Below are positions 53,600-63,725 of a stretch of 64,000 nucleotides of DNA, in pieces. The position numbers and the translations under genes are program-made. This stretch comes from Streptomyces sp. NBC_01283 (GTDB lineage Bacteria; Actinomycetota; Actinomycetes; Streptomycetales; Streptomycetaceae): contig NZ_CP108430.1 of the NCBI RefSeq assembly GCF_041435335.1, forward strand, positions 2,958,501 to 3,022,500, read 5' to 3'. Numbering within the stretch: position 1 is the stretch's first letter; each line of letters starts with the position of its first letter. The notes beneath the pieces were generated by a model. The model was not told where the DNA came from and made no database searches. It saw nothing but the letters and a program-made list of their open reading frames with translations.

Positions 53600-54202
53600 T
53601 TAACGAGCCGGATCCCGGTCCGCCGAACCCCCGGCGCCCGCCACTTCACGGGCCTCGCGGGCCTTACGCCACTCCGGCGCGAGCACCGACCACACCTCCA
53701 TGTCGTGCCGCACCCCCTGCCAGGGGAAGCACTCCCGCAGCACGCCGTCCTTCGTCATCCCGAGCCGCTTGGCGACGGCGATGCTGGGGCCGTTCGCCGT
53801 GGAGGCGAGCCACTCCACGCGGTGCATGCCTCGCTCGTCCACCGCCCAGTCGATGAGGACCCGGCTCGCCCGGGTGATCAGACCGCGCCCGGCGGCCGAA
53901 GGCTCCAGCCAGACACCGACCTCGCAGCTCTCCATGGCCGTGTCGAAGATCCGGAAGAGCACTCCGCCGACGAGCGTGCCGTCCAGCCAGATGCCCCAGA
54001 GGCGGCCCGTGTCGGCGGCCTGCTTGTCGGCGTACGTCTGGAGCAGCTTCCGGGCCGATTCGAGGTCCTTCGCCAGCACGGTCAGGGGCACCCACGGCCC
54101 CGCGTACTCCCGCGCGCGCTCGACGTGCGTGAGGAACTCCGGTGCCTGCCACGGCTCGATGGGCCTCAGCTCAGCGCCCTCGCCCAGCGATATCGCGAAC
54201 AT
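53600..54202 (-). CDS. GNAT acetyltransferase (RimJ/RimL type)
   Basis: 200 residues from the ATG at 54202 with GGAGGAG 4 nt upstream. Seen: ELRPIEPWQAPEFLTHV at the N-terminus, GIWLDGTLVGGVLF, CEVGVWLEPSAAGRGLITRA (acetyl-CoA loop), HRVEWLASTANGPSIAVAKRLG, and a C-terminal LAPEWR. This is the ribosomal-protein-serine acetyltransferase-like branch; substrates include protein N-termini or small molecules. Its first 32 bases overlap the end of the MMPL transporter gene, so it is translationally coupled to that gene. Confidence 0.88.
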   Translation of the reverse strand: MFAISLGEGAELRPIEPWQAPEFLTHVERAREYAGPWVPLTVLAKDLESARKLLQTYADKQAADTGRLWGIWLDGTLVGGVLFRIFDTAMESCEVGVWLEPSAAGRGLITRASRVLIDWAVDERGMHRVEWLASTANGPSIAVAKRLGMTKDGVLRECFPWQGVRHDMEVWSVLAPEWRKAREAREVAGAGGSADRDPAR

Positions 54203-56444
54203 CCCGCTCCTCCAGTCCGTCCGGCACGGCGTCCGAGTCGTCCCGCGTGCCCCGTCGTCCCGGGATCCTCGCACTCACGGCGGCCGTACTCGAACGACTT
54301 TCCGGGGGCTCGATGCTGATGCGCGGCAGCCGGCGGTCCAGGCCGCGCGGCAGCCACCAGTTGGCGCCGCCCAGCATGTGCATCAGGGCCGGCACCAGCA
54401 ACGTACGCAGGACGAACGCGTCGAGCGCGACGGCGGCAGCGAGGCCGATGCCGAACATCGCGATGACCCGGTCGCCGCTCAGGACGAAGGCGAGGAAGAC
54501 CGAAATCATGATCACGGCCGCGGAGTTGATCACGCGGCTCGTCTCGGCGAGGCCGACGCGGACGGCCCGCCGGTTGTCGCCGGTCTCCAGCCACTCCTCG
54601 TACATCCGGCTGACCAGGAAGACCTGGTAGTCCATCGAGAGCCCGAAGAGGACCGACACCATGATCACGGGCAGGAAGGGTTCGATCGGTCCCGCCGACC
54701 CGAGGCCGAGCAGCTCGCTCCCCCAGCCCCACTGGAAGATCGCGACGACGACCCCGAAGGCCGATGCCACCGCGGCCACGTTCATCGCGGCGGCCTTCAG
54801 GGGGATGCCGATGGACCGGAAGGCGAGCAGCAGCAGGACGCAGCCGAGACCGATGACCACGCCCACGAAGAGCGGCAGCTTGCCGACGATGATCTCCGCG
54901 AAGTCGTCGTAGCTCGCCGTGACACCGCCGACCTGGAGGTCGAGCGAGGTGTCGGCCTCGGCCTTGGGGAGCACGTCGTCGCGCAGCCGGTCGACGAGAT
55001 CGCTGGTCCGCTCGGACTGGGGGGACGAGTCCGGTACGACGGTGATATGGGCGGCGGTGCCGTCGGCGTCGTACGTGACGGGGCTGACGGAGGCGACGCC
55101 CTTGGTCGATTCGAGTGTGGGGCCGAGGTCGGTGAGGGCGAGCCGGTCGCCCGCTCCGTGGACCTCCGTGACGAGGGTGAGGGGGCCGTTCACACCGGGG
55201 CCGAAGCCGTCCGCGAGGAGGTCGTAGGCCTGCCGTGTGGTGGCCGACGCCGTGTTGTTGCCCTGGTCGGAGGTGCCCAGGTGGAGGGAGAGCGTGGGCA
55301 GGGCGAGCAGCGCCATCACGGCGACGGCGATGCCGCCGAGCAGCTTCGGGTGCCGCTCCACGAAGGCGGACCAGCGGGCGGCGAGCCCGGTGGGCAGCTC
55401 CGGGGCCGGGCCGTGCTCGGCGAGGGCGCGACGCTCGCGGCGGCTGAGTGCGCGTGGCCCGATCCAGGACAGGAGGGCGGGCAGCAGGGTCACCGAAGCG
55501 GCGACCGTGAGGAGCACGGTCAGCGATCCTGCGATGGCGACGCCGTTGAGGAAGCTGAGCCGCAGTATGAGCATGCCGAGCAGTGCGATGCACACCGTGG
55601 CGCCCGCGAAGACGACCGCGCGCCCGGTGGTGACGACCGCGCGTTCGGCGGCGACGGCGACCGGGAGGCCCTGTTTGAGGCCCTTGCGGTGCCGGGTCAC
55701 GATGAACAGCGCGTAGTCGATGCCGACGCCGAGCCCGATCAGGGTGCCCAGCATCGGCGCGAAGTCCGCGACGGTCATCAGGTGCCCGAGCAGCACGATG
55801 CCCGCGTACGCCGTGCCGACCGACACCAGTGCGGTGGCGATGGGCAGGAGCGACGCGGCGAGCGAGCCGAAGGCGAGGAAGAGCACGACGGCGGCGACGG
55901 CCACCCCGACGATCTCGGCCGTCTTCGCGCTCTTGGACTCGGTGAGGCCGACGGCGCTGCCGCCGAGCTCGACCTGCAGGCTGTCCGAATCGGCGGTCTT
56001 CGCGGTGTCGACGAGGGCCTGTGCGTCCGCCTTGTCGATGGCGTCGGCCTGCTCGTGGAAAGTGACGGTCGCGTACGCGATGCGTGCGTCGGCACTGATC
56101 TGTGCGGCGCCGCGCTCCGTGTACGGGCTGCCGACGGAGGCCACCGCGGGCATGTTCTGGATCTTGTCCAGGGTGTCGGTCATCGTCTGCTCGACGTCGG
56201 CCGCGCGCACCGTCGTGCCCGCCTCGGTCCGCCAGACGACGGTGTTGCTGTCGCCGCCGAGGCCCTCGAATCCCTCGTTCAGGAGCTGGGTCGCCCGGCC
56301 CGACTCGGTGCCGGGCACCTCGTAGTCGTTCGAGTACGCGGATCCGGCGAGCGCCGCGGCGCTCGCGGCGCCGCCGAGAGTGATGAGCCAGAGCAGTACT
56401 GCGAGAAGGCGGTGCCGCACACACCACCGTGCGAGTGCTGCCAC
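54171..56444 (-). CDS. MMPL-family RND transporter
   Basis: 757 residues from the GTG at 56444 with AGGGAG 7 nt upstream. Two repeats of about six membrane segments. The first opens RHRLLAVLLWLITLGG and has a large extracytoplasmic loop (YSNDYEVPGTESG onward). MMPL signatures are GIDYALFIVTRHRKGL (about 255) and SMDYQVFLVSRMYEEWL (about 615), the latter with the proton-relay Asp-Tyr. The C-terminus is LGGANWWLPRGLDRRLP followed by a polar tail. Such pumps export lipids, siderophores or drugs. It is linked by overlap to the GNAT gene. Confidence 0.9.
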   Translation of the reverse strand: MAALARWCVRHRLLAVLLWLITLGGAASAAALAGSAYSNDYEVPGTESGRATQLLNEGFEGLGGDSNTVVWRTEAGTTVRAADVEQTMTDTLDKIQNMPAVASVGSPYTERGAAQISADARIAYATVTFHEQADAIDKADAQALVDTAKTADSDSLQVELGGSAVGLTESKSAKTAEIVGVAVAAVVLFLAFGSLAASLLPIATALVSVGTAYAGIVLLGHLMTVADFAPMLGTLIGLGVGIDYALFIVTRHRKGLKQGLPVAVAAERAVVTTGRAVVFAGATVCIALLGMLILRLSFLNGVAIAGSLTVLLTVAASVTLLPALLSWIGPRALSRRERRALAEHGPAPELPTGLAARWSAFVERHPKLLGGIAVAVMALLALPTLSLHLGTSDQGNNTASATTRQAYDLLADGFGPGVNGPLTLVTEVHGAGDRLALTDLGPTLESTKGVASVSPVTYDADGTAAHITVVPDSSPQSERTSDLVDRLRDDVLPKAEADTSLDLQVGGVTASYDDFAEIIVGKLPLFVGVVIGLGCVLLLLAFRSIGIPLKAAAMNVAAVASAFGVVVAIFQWGWGSELLGLGSAGPIEPFLPVIMVSVLFGLSMDYQVFLVSRMYEEWLETGDNRRAVRVGLAETSRVINSAAVIMISVFLAFVLSGDRVIAMFGIGLAAAVALDAFVLRTLLVPALMHMLGGANWWLPRGLDRRLPRISIEPPESRSSTAAVSARIPGRRGTRDDSDAVPDGLEERDVRDIAGRGR

Positions 56445-56608
56445 TGACCGGCTCCCTGGGATGGTTCGTGGATCTTTATCGGGAACAGTCTTGAATGACC
56501 TGAACAGCCCGCAAAGAACGCATGAGCGATGACATAAGCGCCAGAGATACTTTGACAGGAGCTGGAGATCGTTGGTCCGGTTCGTGGGCTTCCTCACAAG
56601 GGCACAAA

Positions 56609-56643
56609 GGGTGTGCGAGGCCCCACCGGGACCTCGCACACCC
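56609..56643 (-). terminator. Phospholipase C terminator
   Basis: Arms 56609-56624 and 56628-56643 pair with one mismatch and a very short loop, 15 nt after the stop at 56658. Confidence 0.75.
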
Positions 56644-56657
56644 TCAGAACGGGGGCT

Positions 56658-58793
56658 TCAGCCCGATACGCTCGCGCGTCCGTTCTCTATGTGCCCCATC
56701 AGACGCCGCCGAAAGGCCGTGTCGCCCGCGGCAGTCACCTGGATGTCGTACCAGCCGTGCTCGTCGTCCGTGTGCCAGGCGACCGTGCGACGGCTTCCCG
56801 CCTTGACGCGGACGATCCTCGTCCGCTTCCGGGCGTCGTCCTCGTCCACGTATCCGACCGGCTTGACGGTGTAGACGAGCTCCTTGCGGCCCCCGTTGGT
56901 CAGGGTCAGGTGGAGCTCTCGCCGGCCCTTCCCGTGACCGGACCGGCCGATCTCGGAGTCGAGGCCCGCGGCGCCGTCCACGGCGCCCGCGAACTCGCGC
57001 CGGAAGCCGTTCGGCCCGGTGACCGTGAAGGCGTACGCGTCCTTGGCCACCGGCACGGACCAGCTGCCGTCCCGCTGCACGTCGATGTGCTGCGGGGCGG
57101 CGAACTCACCGGCGTACGGGTAGAGCGCGAAGTGCGCGCTGGAGCGGCCGTCGTTGCGCAGGCGCACCTGGAGCGCGCTGCCCTCCCCCTTGGCGCCCGG
57201 CTTGACGTACGCGTCGGGCTGGTAGGGCAGCGGGCGGGCGCGGCGGGTGCCGGGCTCCTGGACCGGCATGGACTGCTTCAGGGGCGGCTGCGGGGACCAG
57301 CGGCCGCTGAACTCCGGGATGGCGCCGGGCTGTTCGACCTCGGGCTGCCGGTGGCCGCGCCGGAAGTCGAAGGCGCCGGTGAGGTCGCCGGTGACCTTGC
57401 GGCGCCAGGCGCTGATGTTGGGCTCCCGCACACCGGTCCACTTCTCCAGGAAGCGCACGACGGAGGTGTGGTCGAAGACCTCGGAGGTGACGTAGCCGCC
57501 GACGGTCCAGGGCGAGACGACCAGCATGGGGACGCGCACGCCGAGGCCCGTCGGCTTCCCCTCCCAGCGCTCCTCCTGGTCCTCGGGGGACGCGGTGCCG
57601 GGCACGGGCGGCGGGACGTGGTCGAAGAAGCCGTCGTTCTCGTCGTAGTTGATGAAGACGGCGGTGCGGCGCCAGACCTCGGGGTGCGAGGCGAGGGCGT
57701 CCAGGACCTTGTAGACGATGGTCGCGCTGTGGATCGGCGAGGAGACGCTGGGGTGCTCGGAGTCCAGGGCGGACGGCACCAGATAGCTGACCTTGGCGAG
57801 CTTGCCGCCCGCGACGTCCTGGGCGAACCGCTCGGCGAGCTTGCCGGTGGGCACGCGCCGCAGGCCGCGCTCGAACAGCGACTTCTCCGCCTTGGTGAGG
57901 GTCGCGACGCCCTCCTCCAGGGCGGCGAGCAGCTTCGCGCGCTCGGCCTCGTCCTTGGCGTCGCGCACCTTGGCGTAGAAGGCCTCCATGAAGGTGAGGC
58001 CGGTCTTGGCGAGGACCTTGCGGGCGATGGCCTTGAAGGTGGTGAAGAACTCGATCTGGTTGTCGGTGAAGTTCTCCCACTCCGTGTACGTCTGCCAGCT
58101 CACGCCCGCCTTCTCGAGCCGCTCGGCGTACGTCCCCCAGTCGTATCCGGGGTGCTTGCCCTCGTCGTACGCGTCGTTGCCGACGGCACGCTTGCCGTTC
58201 GCCTCGTAGCCCGTCCTGCCGCTCCACAGGTGGTTGCGGTTGGGGCTGGTGGAGGTGTGGATGGACGAGTGGTAGGCGTCGCAGACGGTGAAGGTGTCGG
58301 CGAGTTCGTAGTGCAGCGGGATGTCGTCACGCGTGTAGTACGCCATCGTGGCGGCGGTCTTGGCGGTGATCCAGCCGTCCGACCAGCCGTCGCGCCAGGC
58401 CTTGGCGCCGCCGCTCCAGGAGTGGTCGAGGGCGCCGATGTACTGCAGGTCCTTCTTCTGCGCCGCCGCGGCCTCGCGGACCGGGAAGGGCAGGACGGTA
58501 CGCAGGGCGCTCGGCTGCTCGAACACGGACTTGCCGCTCGGGAGTTGGACGGCGTTGCGGTCGCCGAAGCCGCGTACGCCGCGCAGGGCGCCGAAATAGT
58601 GGTCGAACGACCTGTTCTCCTGCATCAGGATGACGACGTGCTCGATCGAGTCGAGCCCGCCGTCTCCGGGTCTCGGCCCGTCCTGCGCCAGTGCCAGTTG
58701 CAACGACGGCGGCAGGAAGGATCCGACGGCGGCGGCGCCGACCGCGCCACCGCCGACCGCCATCAGTCGCCTGCGGGAAATCTCCGGGGACAC
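56658..58793 (-). CDS. Tat-exported phosphocholine-type phospholipase C
   Basis: 711 residues from a GTG at 58793 with GGAGG 7 nt upstream. Twin-arginine signal ISRRRLMAVGGGAVG at about 5-20. Phosphoesterase (PF04185-type) domain: VVILMQENRSFDHYFGALRG (nucleophile/metal Glu-Asn, about 50), SSIHTSTSPNRNHLWSG, FINYDENDGFFDHVPPP, and GLGVRVPMLVVSPW. Two C-terminal beta domains follow (about 530-700; EFAGAVDGAAG, TVKPVGY), as in bacterial acidic-type PLCs. It would cleave phosphatidylcholine or sphingomyelin outside the cell, giving phosphate under limitation. It is the gene directly before the MMPL transporter unit. Confidence 0.92.
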   Translation of the reverse strand: MSPEISRRRLMAVGGGAVGAAAVGSFLPPSLQLALAQDGPRPGDGGLDSIEHVVILMQENRSFDHYFGALRGVRGFGDRNAVQLPSGKSVFEQPSALRTVLPFPVREAAAAQKKDLQYIGALDHSWSGGAKAWRDGWSDGWITAKTAATMAYYTRDDIPLHYELADTFTVCDAYHSSIHTSTSPNRNHLWSGRTGYEANGKRAVGNDAYDEGKHPGYDWGTYAERLEKAGVSWQTYTEWENFTDNQIEFFTTFKAIARKVLAKTGLTFMEAFYAKVRDAKDEAERAKLLAALEEGVATLTKAEKSLFERGLRRVPTGKLAERFAQDVAGGKLAKVSYLVPSALDSEHPSVSSPIHSATIVYKVLDALASHPEVWRRTAVFINYDENDGFFDHVPPPVPGTASPEDQEERWEGKPTGLGVRVPMLVVSPWTVGGYVTSEVFDHTSVVRFLEKWTGVREPNISAWRRKVTGDLTGAFDFRRGHRQPEVEQPGAIPEFSGRWSPQPPLKQSMPVQEPGTRRARPLPYQPDAYVKPGAKGEGSALQVRLRNDGRSSAHFALYPYAGEFAAPQHIDVQRDGSWSVPVAKDAYAFTVTGPNGFRREFAGAVDGAAGLDSEIGRSGHGKGRRELHLTLTNGGRKELVYTVKPVGYVDEDDARKRTRIVRVKAGSRRTVAWHTDDEHGWYDIQVTAAGDTAFRRRLMGHIENGRASVSG

Positions 58794-58957
58794 GTCACGA
58801 CCTCCAGTCGACGGCCAATGGTTCTCTGCTGATCCATTGACCTTCTCGGCCGGGACGGTAGTGAAGTCTGGTTTCCCTGTGAAGACTTGGGGACGAAGTC
58901 GACGTGAACGGAGCCGCCCGAGTGCGGTTGCCCGGACCCGGTCAGCACCTCAGGCGA

Positions 58958-60211
58958 TCAGCCGGTCAGCAGGAGCCCCGCCCAGAGCGCGACGGTCGAC
59001 GCGGCCAGCGTGAGGGGCACGGTCACCACGCCGAGCAGGCTGAACGTCCGCAGGTCGGCGTCCGTGCCGTGGTCGTGCAGGATGCGGCGCCACAGGAGGG
59101 TGGCGAGCGAGCCGACGTAGGTCAGGTTCGGGCCGATGTTGACGCCGATGAGCGCGGCGAGGACGGGACCCGGGCCCGCGGGGGCGACGGCGGGCAGCAG
59201 GGCGAGGATCGCGGGCAGGTTGTTGATCAGGTTGGCCAGCACGGCGGCGACGGCCGCCACGGCGAGCAGCGCGGGCAGCGAGGCGCCGTCCGGCAGGAGC
59301 CACTCGATGCCGGAGCCGAGGCCGTTGTCGACGACCGCCTTGACGACGACGCCGAGCGCGAGCACGAACAGACAGAACAACGGGCTCGCGGAGCGGACGA
59401 TCCCGGTGGCGGTCGTACGTTTGCGCAGCAGCGCACGGCCCGCGAGCACCGCGGCTCCGGCGAGGGCGGCCCACAGGGGTTCGAGTCCCGCGAGCGAGGT
59501 GACGACGAAACCGGCGAGCGTGAGACCGAGGACGACCAGGGTGAACACGGGCACGGGGGTCGGCTCGGTCTCCTTGGGCTCCAGGGCGCCCGCGTCCAGG
59601 TCGGCGGCGAAGTACTTCCGGAACACCACGTACTCGATGCCGATCGCGACCAGCCACGGCACCGCCATGAGCAGCGCGAACCGGGTGAAGGTCAGCCCGC
59701 TGGCGGTGAGCGCGAGGAGGTTGGTGAGGTTGGAGACGGGCAGCAGGAGCGACGCCGAGTTGGCGAGGTGCGCGGTGGCGTAGACGTGCGGCCGGGGCCT
59801 TGCCCCGACGCGGGCGGCGGTGGCGAAGACGACCGGGGTGAGCAGGACGACGGTGGCGTCGAGGCTCAGCACGGCGGTCACCGCGGCGGCCACCCCGAAT
59901 ACGCCGCCGAGCAGCGCCCGGGTCCGTCCACCGCAGAGCCGGGCGACGAGATCCCCGGCGGCGGCGAAGAGCCCGTCGTCGGCGCAGAGTTGAGCGAGGA
60001 CCAGCACGGCCGCGAGGAACCCCACCACCGGCAGCAGGCTCTGGACCTCCGCGAGCGCGTGCTCCGGCGAAACGGCCCCGAGCACCACGACGATCCCTGC
60101 GGCGGGCAGCGCGGCGGCTGCCTCGGGCCACTTCTTGGGCCGTATGACGGCGAACGCGAGCACAGCGAGAAGCAGGCCGACGGAGAGGATCTCGGCGGTG
60201 ACGGTGTTCAG
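58958..60211 (-). CDS. ArsB/SLC13-type anion permease
   Basis: About 417 residues if translation starts at a CTG at 60211, which has GGAG 6 nt upstream; an open extension back to a GTG at 60346 has no family match. Ten to eleven membrane segments. Repeats typical of the ion transporter superfamily: SLDATVVLLTPVVFATAARVG (first half) and NLINNLPAILALLPAV, NIGPNLTYVGSLATLLWRR (second half), as in ArsB/CitMHS/SLC13 carriers. It may carry arsenite, citrate or a dicarboxylate. No ars regulator or ArsC is near. Confidence 0.82.
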   Translation of the reverse strand: MNTVTAEILSVGLLLAVLAFAVIRPKKWPEAAAALPAAGIVVVLGAVSPEHALAEVQSLLPVVGFLAAVLVLAQLCADDGLFAAAGDLVARLCGGRTRALLGGVFGVAAAVTAVLSLDATVVLLTPVVFATAARVGARPRPHVYATAHLANSASLLLPVSNLTNLLALTASGLTFTRFALLMAVPWLVAIGIEYVVFRKYFAADLDAGALEPKETEPTPVPVFTLVVLGLTLAGFVVTSLAGLEPLWAALAGAAVLAGRALLRKRTTATGIVRSASPLFCLFVLALGVVVKAVVDNGLGSGIEWLLPDGASLPALLAVAAVAAVLANLINNLPAILALLPAVAPAGPGPVLAALIGVNIGPNLTYVGSLATLLWRRILHDHGTDADLRTFSLLGVVTVPLTLAASTVALWAGLLLTG

Positions 60212-60325
60212 GGGGACGCTCCGTGGCCCGGTGGGGCGGGTGGTTCGGCGGGACGGACGCTCCCCAGCGTATGGGGGGCGCCGCGCGACATCGCGGCTGG
60301 GAACGGCGGCCACACCGAACAGCAC

Positions 60326-60397
60326 CCCGCCCACCCACTCGATCACCGCGGGGCAATCGGGTGGGTGGGCGGGAAAGATCCGCCGCGAAGCGGCGGT
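60326..60397 (-). terminator. Two hairpins after gatB
   Basis: 60326-60338 with 60361-60373 (perfect 13 bp, 22-nt loop) and CCGCCGC-GAA-GCGGCGG at 60381-60397 lie between the gatB stop (60447) and the permease. The second, 50 nt from the stop, looks the more likely terminator. Confidence 0.6.
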
Positions 60398-60446
60398 TCA
60401 GCAGCACCCCGACAAGCCAGGACACTGCTCCAGGCCAGCGCGGCGA

Positions 60447-61958
60447 CTAGCCCTCCACGCCCAGCTTCTCCAGGATCAGTTCCTTGACGCGGGCCGCGTC
60501 GGCCTGGCCCCGGGTGGCCTTCATGACCGCGCCGACCAGGGCGCCGGCCGCGGCGACCTTGCCGCTGCGGATCTTGTCGGCGATGGCGGGGTTGCCGGCG
60601 ATCGCCTCGTCGACGGCGGCCGTCAGCGCGCCCTCGTCCGAGACGACCTTCAGACCGCGCTTCTCGACGACCTCGTCCGGCGTGCCCTCGCCCGCGAGGA
60701 CACCCTCGAAGACCTGGCGCGCCAGCTTGTCGTTCAGGTCGCCCTTGGCGACGAGCTCGGCGACCCGGGCGACCTGCACCGGGGTGACCGGCAGCTCGTC
60801 GAGCGCCTTGCCCGTCTCGTTGGCGTTACGGGCCATCTCGCCCATCCACCACTTGCGCGCGGCAGCCGAGTCGGCACCCGCCTCGATCGTGGCGACGATG
60901 GGGTCGACCGCACCGGCGTTCAGGATCGACTGCATGTCGTGCTCCGAGACACCCCACTCCTCGCGGAGGCGGTTGCGGCGCACGCGCGGCATCTCCGGGA
61001 GACCGGAGCGCAGTTCCTCGACCCAGGCACGGGCCGGGGCGACGGGGACGAGGTCGGGCTCCGGGAAGTACCGGTAGTCCTCGGCGTTGTCCTTGATGCG
61101 GCCCGACGTCGTGGAGCCGTCCTCCTCGTGGAAGTGACGGGTCTCCTGGATGATCGTGCCGCCCGAGTTCAGCACCGCGGCATGGCGCTGGATCTCGAAG
61201 CGCGCCGCACGCTCCACGGAACGGAGCGAGTTGACGTTCTTCGTCTCCGAACGCGTGCCGAACTCCTCGCGCCCGTGCGGGCGCAGCGAGAGGTTCACGT
61301 CGCAGCGCATCTGGCCCTTGTCCATCCGGGCCTCGGACACGCCGAGCGCCTTGATGACCTCGCGCAGCTCGGCGACGTACGCCTTGGCGACCTCGGGAGC
61401 CCGCTCGCCCGCGCCCTCGATCGGCTTGGTGACGATCTCGATGAGCGGGATACCGGCGCGGTTGTAGTCCAGGAGCGAGTGCGACGCGCCGTGGATACGG
61501 CCCGTCGCGCCACCGACGTGCGTGGACTTGCCGGTGTCCTCCTCCATGTGGGCGCGCTCGATCTCCACGCGGAAGACCTTGCCGTCCTCCAGCTGGACGT
61601 CCAGATAGCCGTTGAAGGCGATCGGCTCGTCGTACTGGGAGGTCTGGAAGTTCTTCGGCATGTCCGGATAGAAGTAGTTCTTCCGGGCGAAGCGGCACCA
61701 CTCGGCAATCTCGCAGTTCAGCGCGAGACCGATCTTGATGGCGGACTCGACGCCGATCTCGTTGACCACCGGCAGCGCGCCGGGGAGGCCGAGACAGGTC
61801 GGGCAGGTCTGGCTGTTGGCGTCCTGCTTGAGCTCGGTGGAGCAGCCGCAGAACATCTTGGTCTTGGTGCCCAGCTCGACATGGACCTCAAGGCCCATGA
61901 CGGGGTCGTACGTCGCGAGGGCATCCTCGTACGACACCAGGTCAGTCGTGACAGTCAC
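60447..61958 (-). CDS. gatB: Asp/Glu-tRNA(Asn/Gln) amidotransferase subunit B
   Basis: 503 residues. GatB kinase-like domain: [20 protein letters not shown], the zinc Cys set CGCSTE and [50 protein letters not shown], and [12 protein letters not shown]. The C-terminal YqeY-like tail (about 400-503) ends [11 protein letters not shown]. It phosphorylates and amidates misacylated Glu-tRNA(Gln) using ammonia from GatA. It is 16 nt after the small membrane protein gene. Confidence 0.97.
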   Translation of the reverse strand: MTVTTDLVSYEDALATYDPVMGLEVHVELGTKTKMFCGCSTELKQDANSQTCPTCLGLPGALPVVNEIGVESAIKIGLALNCEIAEWCRFARKNYFYPDMPKNFQTSQYDEPIAFNGYLDVQLEDGKVFRVEIERAHMEEDTGKSTHVGGATGRIHGASHSLLDYNRAGIPLIEIVTKPIEGAGERAPEVAKAYVAELREVIKALGVSEARMDKGQMRCDVNLSLRPHGREEFGTRSETKNVNSLRSVERAARFEIQRHAAVLNSGGTIIQETRHFHEEDGSTTSGRIKDNAEDYRYFPEPDLVPVAPARAWVEELRSGLPEMPRVRRNRLREEWGVSEHDMQSILNAGAVDPIVATIEAGADSAAARKWWMGEMARNANETGKALDELPVTPVQVARVAELVAKGDLNDKLARQVFEGVLAGEGTPDEVVEKRGLKVVSDEGALTAAVDEAIAGNPAIADKIRSGKVAAAGALVGAVMKATRGQADAARVKELILEKLGVEG

Positions 61959-61974
61959 GGTGAAACTTTCCCTC

Positions 61975-62217
61975 TCAACCCAGCAGGACGTCGTCGTCGC
62001 CGAGCTTCTTCAGCTCGCGATAGAGCAGAGCAAGACCGGTGACGATGGCGGCGGCGGAGACAGCGGCGTCGATGAGCCGGAGCGTGTCGTTCTCCTTGCG
62101 GGCCAGCCTGGCCTGCTTGACGACGGAGATCGCGCCGAAGGCGGTGGTGCCCATCGACAGGTACGCGCCGGGCTTGGACTTCTTGAAGCCCTGGGCCTTG
62201 GCAGTCATGGGACTCAT
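61975..62217 (-). CDS. 80-residue membrane protein inside the gat operon
   Basis: ATG at 62217 overlaps the gatA stop (ATGA). The protein starts [17 protein letters not shown], followed by [18 protein letters not shown], an amphipathic basic patch (ARLARKEN), one membrane segment ([18 protein letters not shown], about 50-68) and a charged end ([14 protein letters not shown]). No domain known to me. Its position between gatA and gatB, coupled on one side and 16 nt from the other, ties its expression to the amidotransferase. Confidence 0.8.
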   Translation of the reverse strand: MSPMTAKAQGFKKSKPGAYLSMGTTAFGAISVVKQARLARKENDTLRLIDAAVSAAAIVTGLALLYRELKKLGDDDVLLG

Positions 62218-63719
62218 AGTGACGGTGCCTCCTCAAGCAGCGGGTGACCCCACCTTTCCACGAAGGCGGCCTCTACGGCAGCGCCGACCTTGTAAAGACG
62301 GTCGTCCTTCATGGCGGGGGCGATGATCTGCAGCCCGACGGGCAGGCCGTCCTCCGGCGCGAGGCCGCAGGGCAGCGACATGGCGGCGTTGCCCGCCATG
62401 TTCGACGGGATGGTGCACACGTCCGCGAGGTACATCGCCATCGGGTCGTCGGCGCGCTCGCCGATCGGGAAGGCGGTGGTGGGCGTCGCGGGCGAGACGA
62501 TCACGTCCACCTGCTCGAAGGCCTTCTCGAAGTCCTTCGTGATCAGGGTGCGGACCTTCTGGGCGCTTCCGTAGTACGCGTCGTAGTAGCCGGAGCTCAG
62601 TGCGTACGTGCCCAGGATGATGCGGCGCTTGACCTCGTCGCCGAAGCCCGCCTCGCGGGTCAGCGCGGTGACGTCCTCGGCGGACTTCGTGCCGTCGTCG
62701 CCGACGCGCAGGCCGTAACGCATCGCGTCGAAGCGCGCGAGGTTCGATGAGCACTCGGAGGGCGCGATCAGGTAGTACGCGGAGAGCGCCAGGTCGAAGG
62801 ACGGGCAGTCCAGCTCTACGATCTCGGCGCCGAGCTCCTTGAGCAGGGCGACCGACTCCTGGAAGCGCTGGACGACACCGGCCTGGTAGCCCTCGCCCGC
62901 GAACTGCTTGACGACACCGACGCGCATGCCCTGTACGGAGCCGTTGCGGGCCGCCTCGACGACCGGCGGGACCGGGGCGTCGATGGACGTCGAGTCGAGC
63001 TCGTCGTGCCCGGCGATGACCTCGTGCAGGAGCGCGGCGTCCAGGACCGTGCGGGCGCAGGGACCGCCCTGGTCGAGGGAGGACGAGAACGCGACCATGC
63101 CGTAGCGCGAGACGCCGCCGTAGGTGGGCTTGACGCCGACCGTGCCGGTGACGGCCGCGGGCTGGCGGATGGAGCCGCCGGTGTCCGTGCCGATGGCGAG
63201 GGGGGCCTCGTACGACGCGAGGGCGGCGCTGGAGCCGCCGCCCGAGCCGCCGGGGATGCGGGTGAGGTCCCAGGGGTTGCCGGTGGGGCCGTAGGCGCTG
63301 TTCTCGGTGGAGGACCCCATGGCGAACTCGTCCATGTTGGTCTTGCCGAGGATGACGACGTCGGCGGCCTTGAGGCGCTTGGTGACGGTCGCGTCGTACG
63401 GCGGGATCCAGCCTTCGAGGATCTTCGAGCCGACCGTGGTCGGTACGCCCTCGGTGGTGAAGATGTCCTTGAGCGCGAGCGGCACGCCGGCCAGCGGGCC
63501 GAGCTTCTCGCCGTTCTCCCGCTTGGCGTCGACGGCGCGGGCCTGCGCGAGGGCACCCTCACGGTCGACGTGCAGGAAGGCGTGCACCTTCTCGTCGACG
63601 GCCTCGATGCGGGCGAGGTGGGCCTCGGTGACCTCGACGGCCGTCAGCTCGCCGGAGGCGACCTTCGCGGCGATCTCGGCTGCGGTGAGCCTGATGATGT
63701 CGATCTTGCTGTCCGTCAT
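62214..63719 (-). CDS. gatA: Asp/Glu-tRNA(Asn/Gln) amidotransferase subunit A (amidase)
   Basis: 501 residues. Amidase signature with the Ser-cisSer-Lys triad: Lys in [11 protein letters not shown] (about 80), Ser in [13 protein letters not shown] (about 155-178), and [13 protein letters not shown]. Also [18 protein letters not shown] and [18 protein letters not shown] near the C-terminus. It releases ammonia from glutamine for GatB. It lies 6 nt after gatC, with an ATGA overlap to the next gene. Confidence 0.97.
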   Translation of the reverse strand: MTDSKIDIIRLTAAEIAAKVASGELTAVEVTEAHLARIEAVDEKVHAFLHVDREGALAQARAVDAKRENGEKLGPLAGVPLALKDIFTTEGVPTTVGSKILEGWIPPYDATVTKRLKAADVVILGKTNMDEFAMGSSTENSAYGPTGNPWDLTRIPGGSGGGSSAALASYEAPLAIGTDTGGSIRQPAAVTGTVGVKPTYGGVSRYGMVAFSSSLDQGGPCARTVLDAALLHEVIAGHDELDSTSIDAPVPPVVEAARNGSVQGMRVGVVKQFAGEGYQAGVVQRFQESVALLKELGAEIVELDCPSFDLALSAYYLIAPSECSSNLARFDAMRYGLRVGDDGTKSAEDVTALTREAGFGDEVKRRIILGTYALSSGYYDAYYGSAQKVRTLITKDFEKAFEQVDVIVSPATPTTAFPIGERADDPMAMYLADVCTIPSNMAGNAAMSLPCGLAPEDGLPVGLQIIAPAMKDDRLYKVGAAVEAAFVERWGHPLLEEAPSL

Positions 63720-63725
63720 GGTGGG

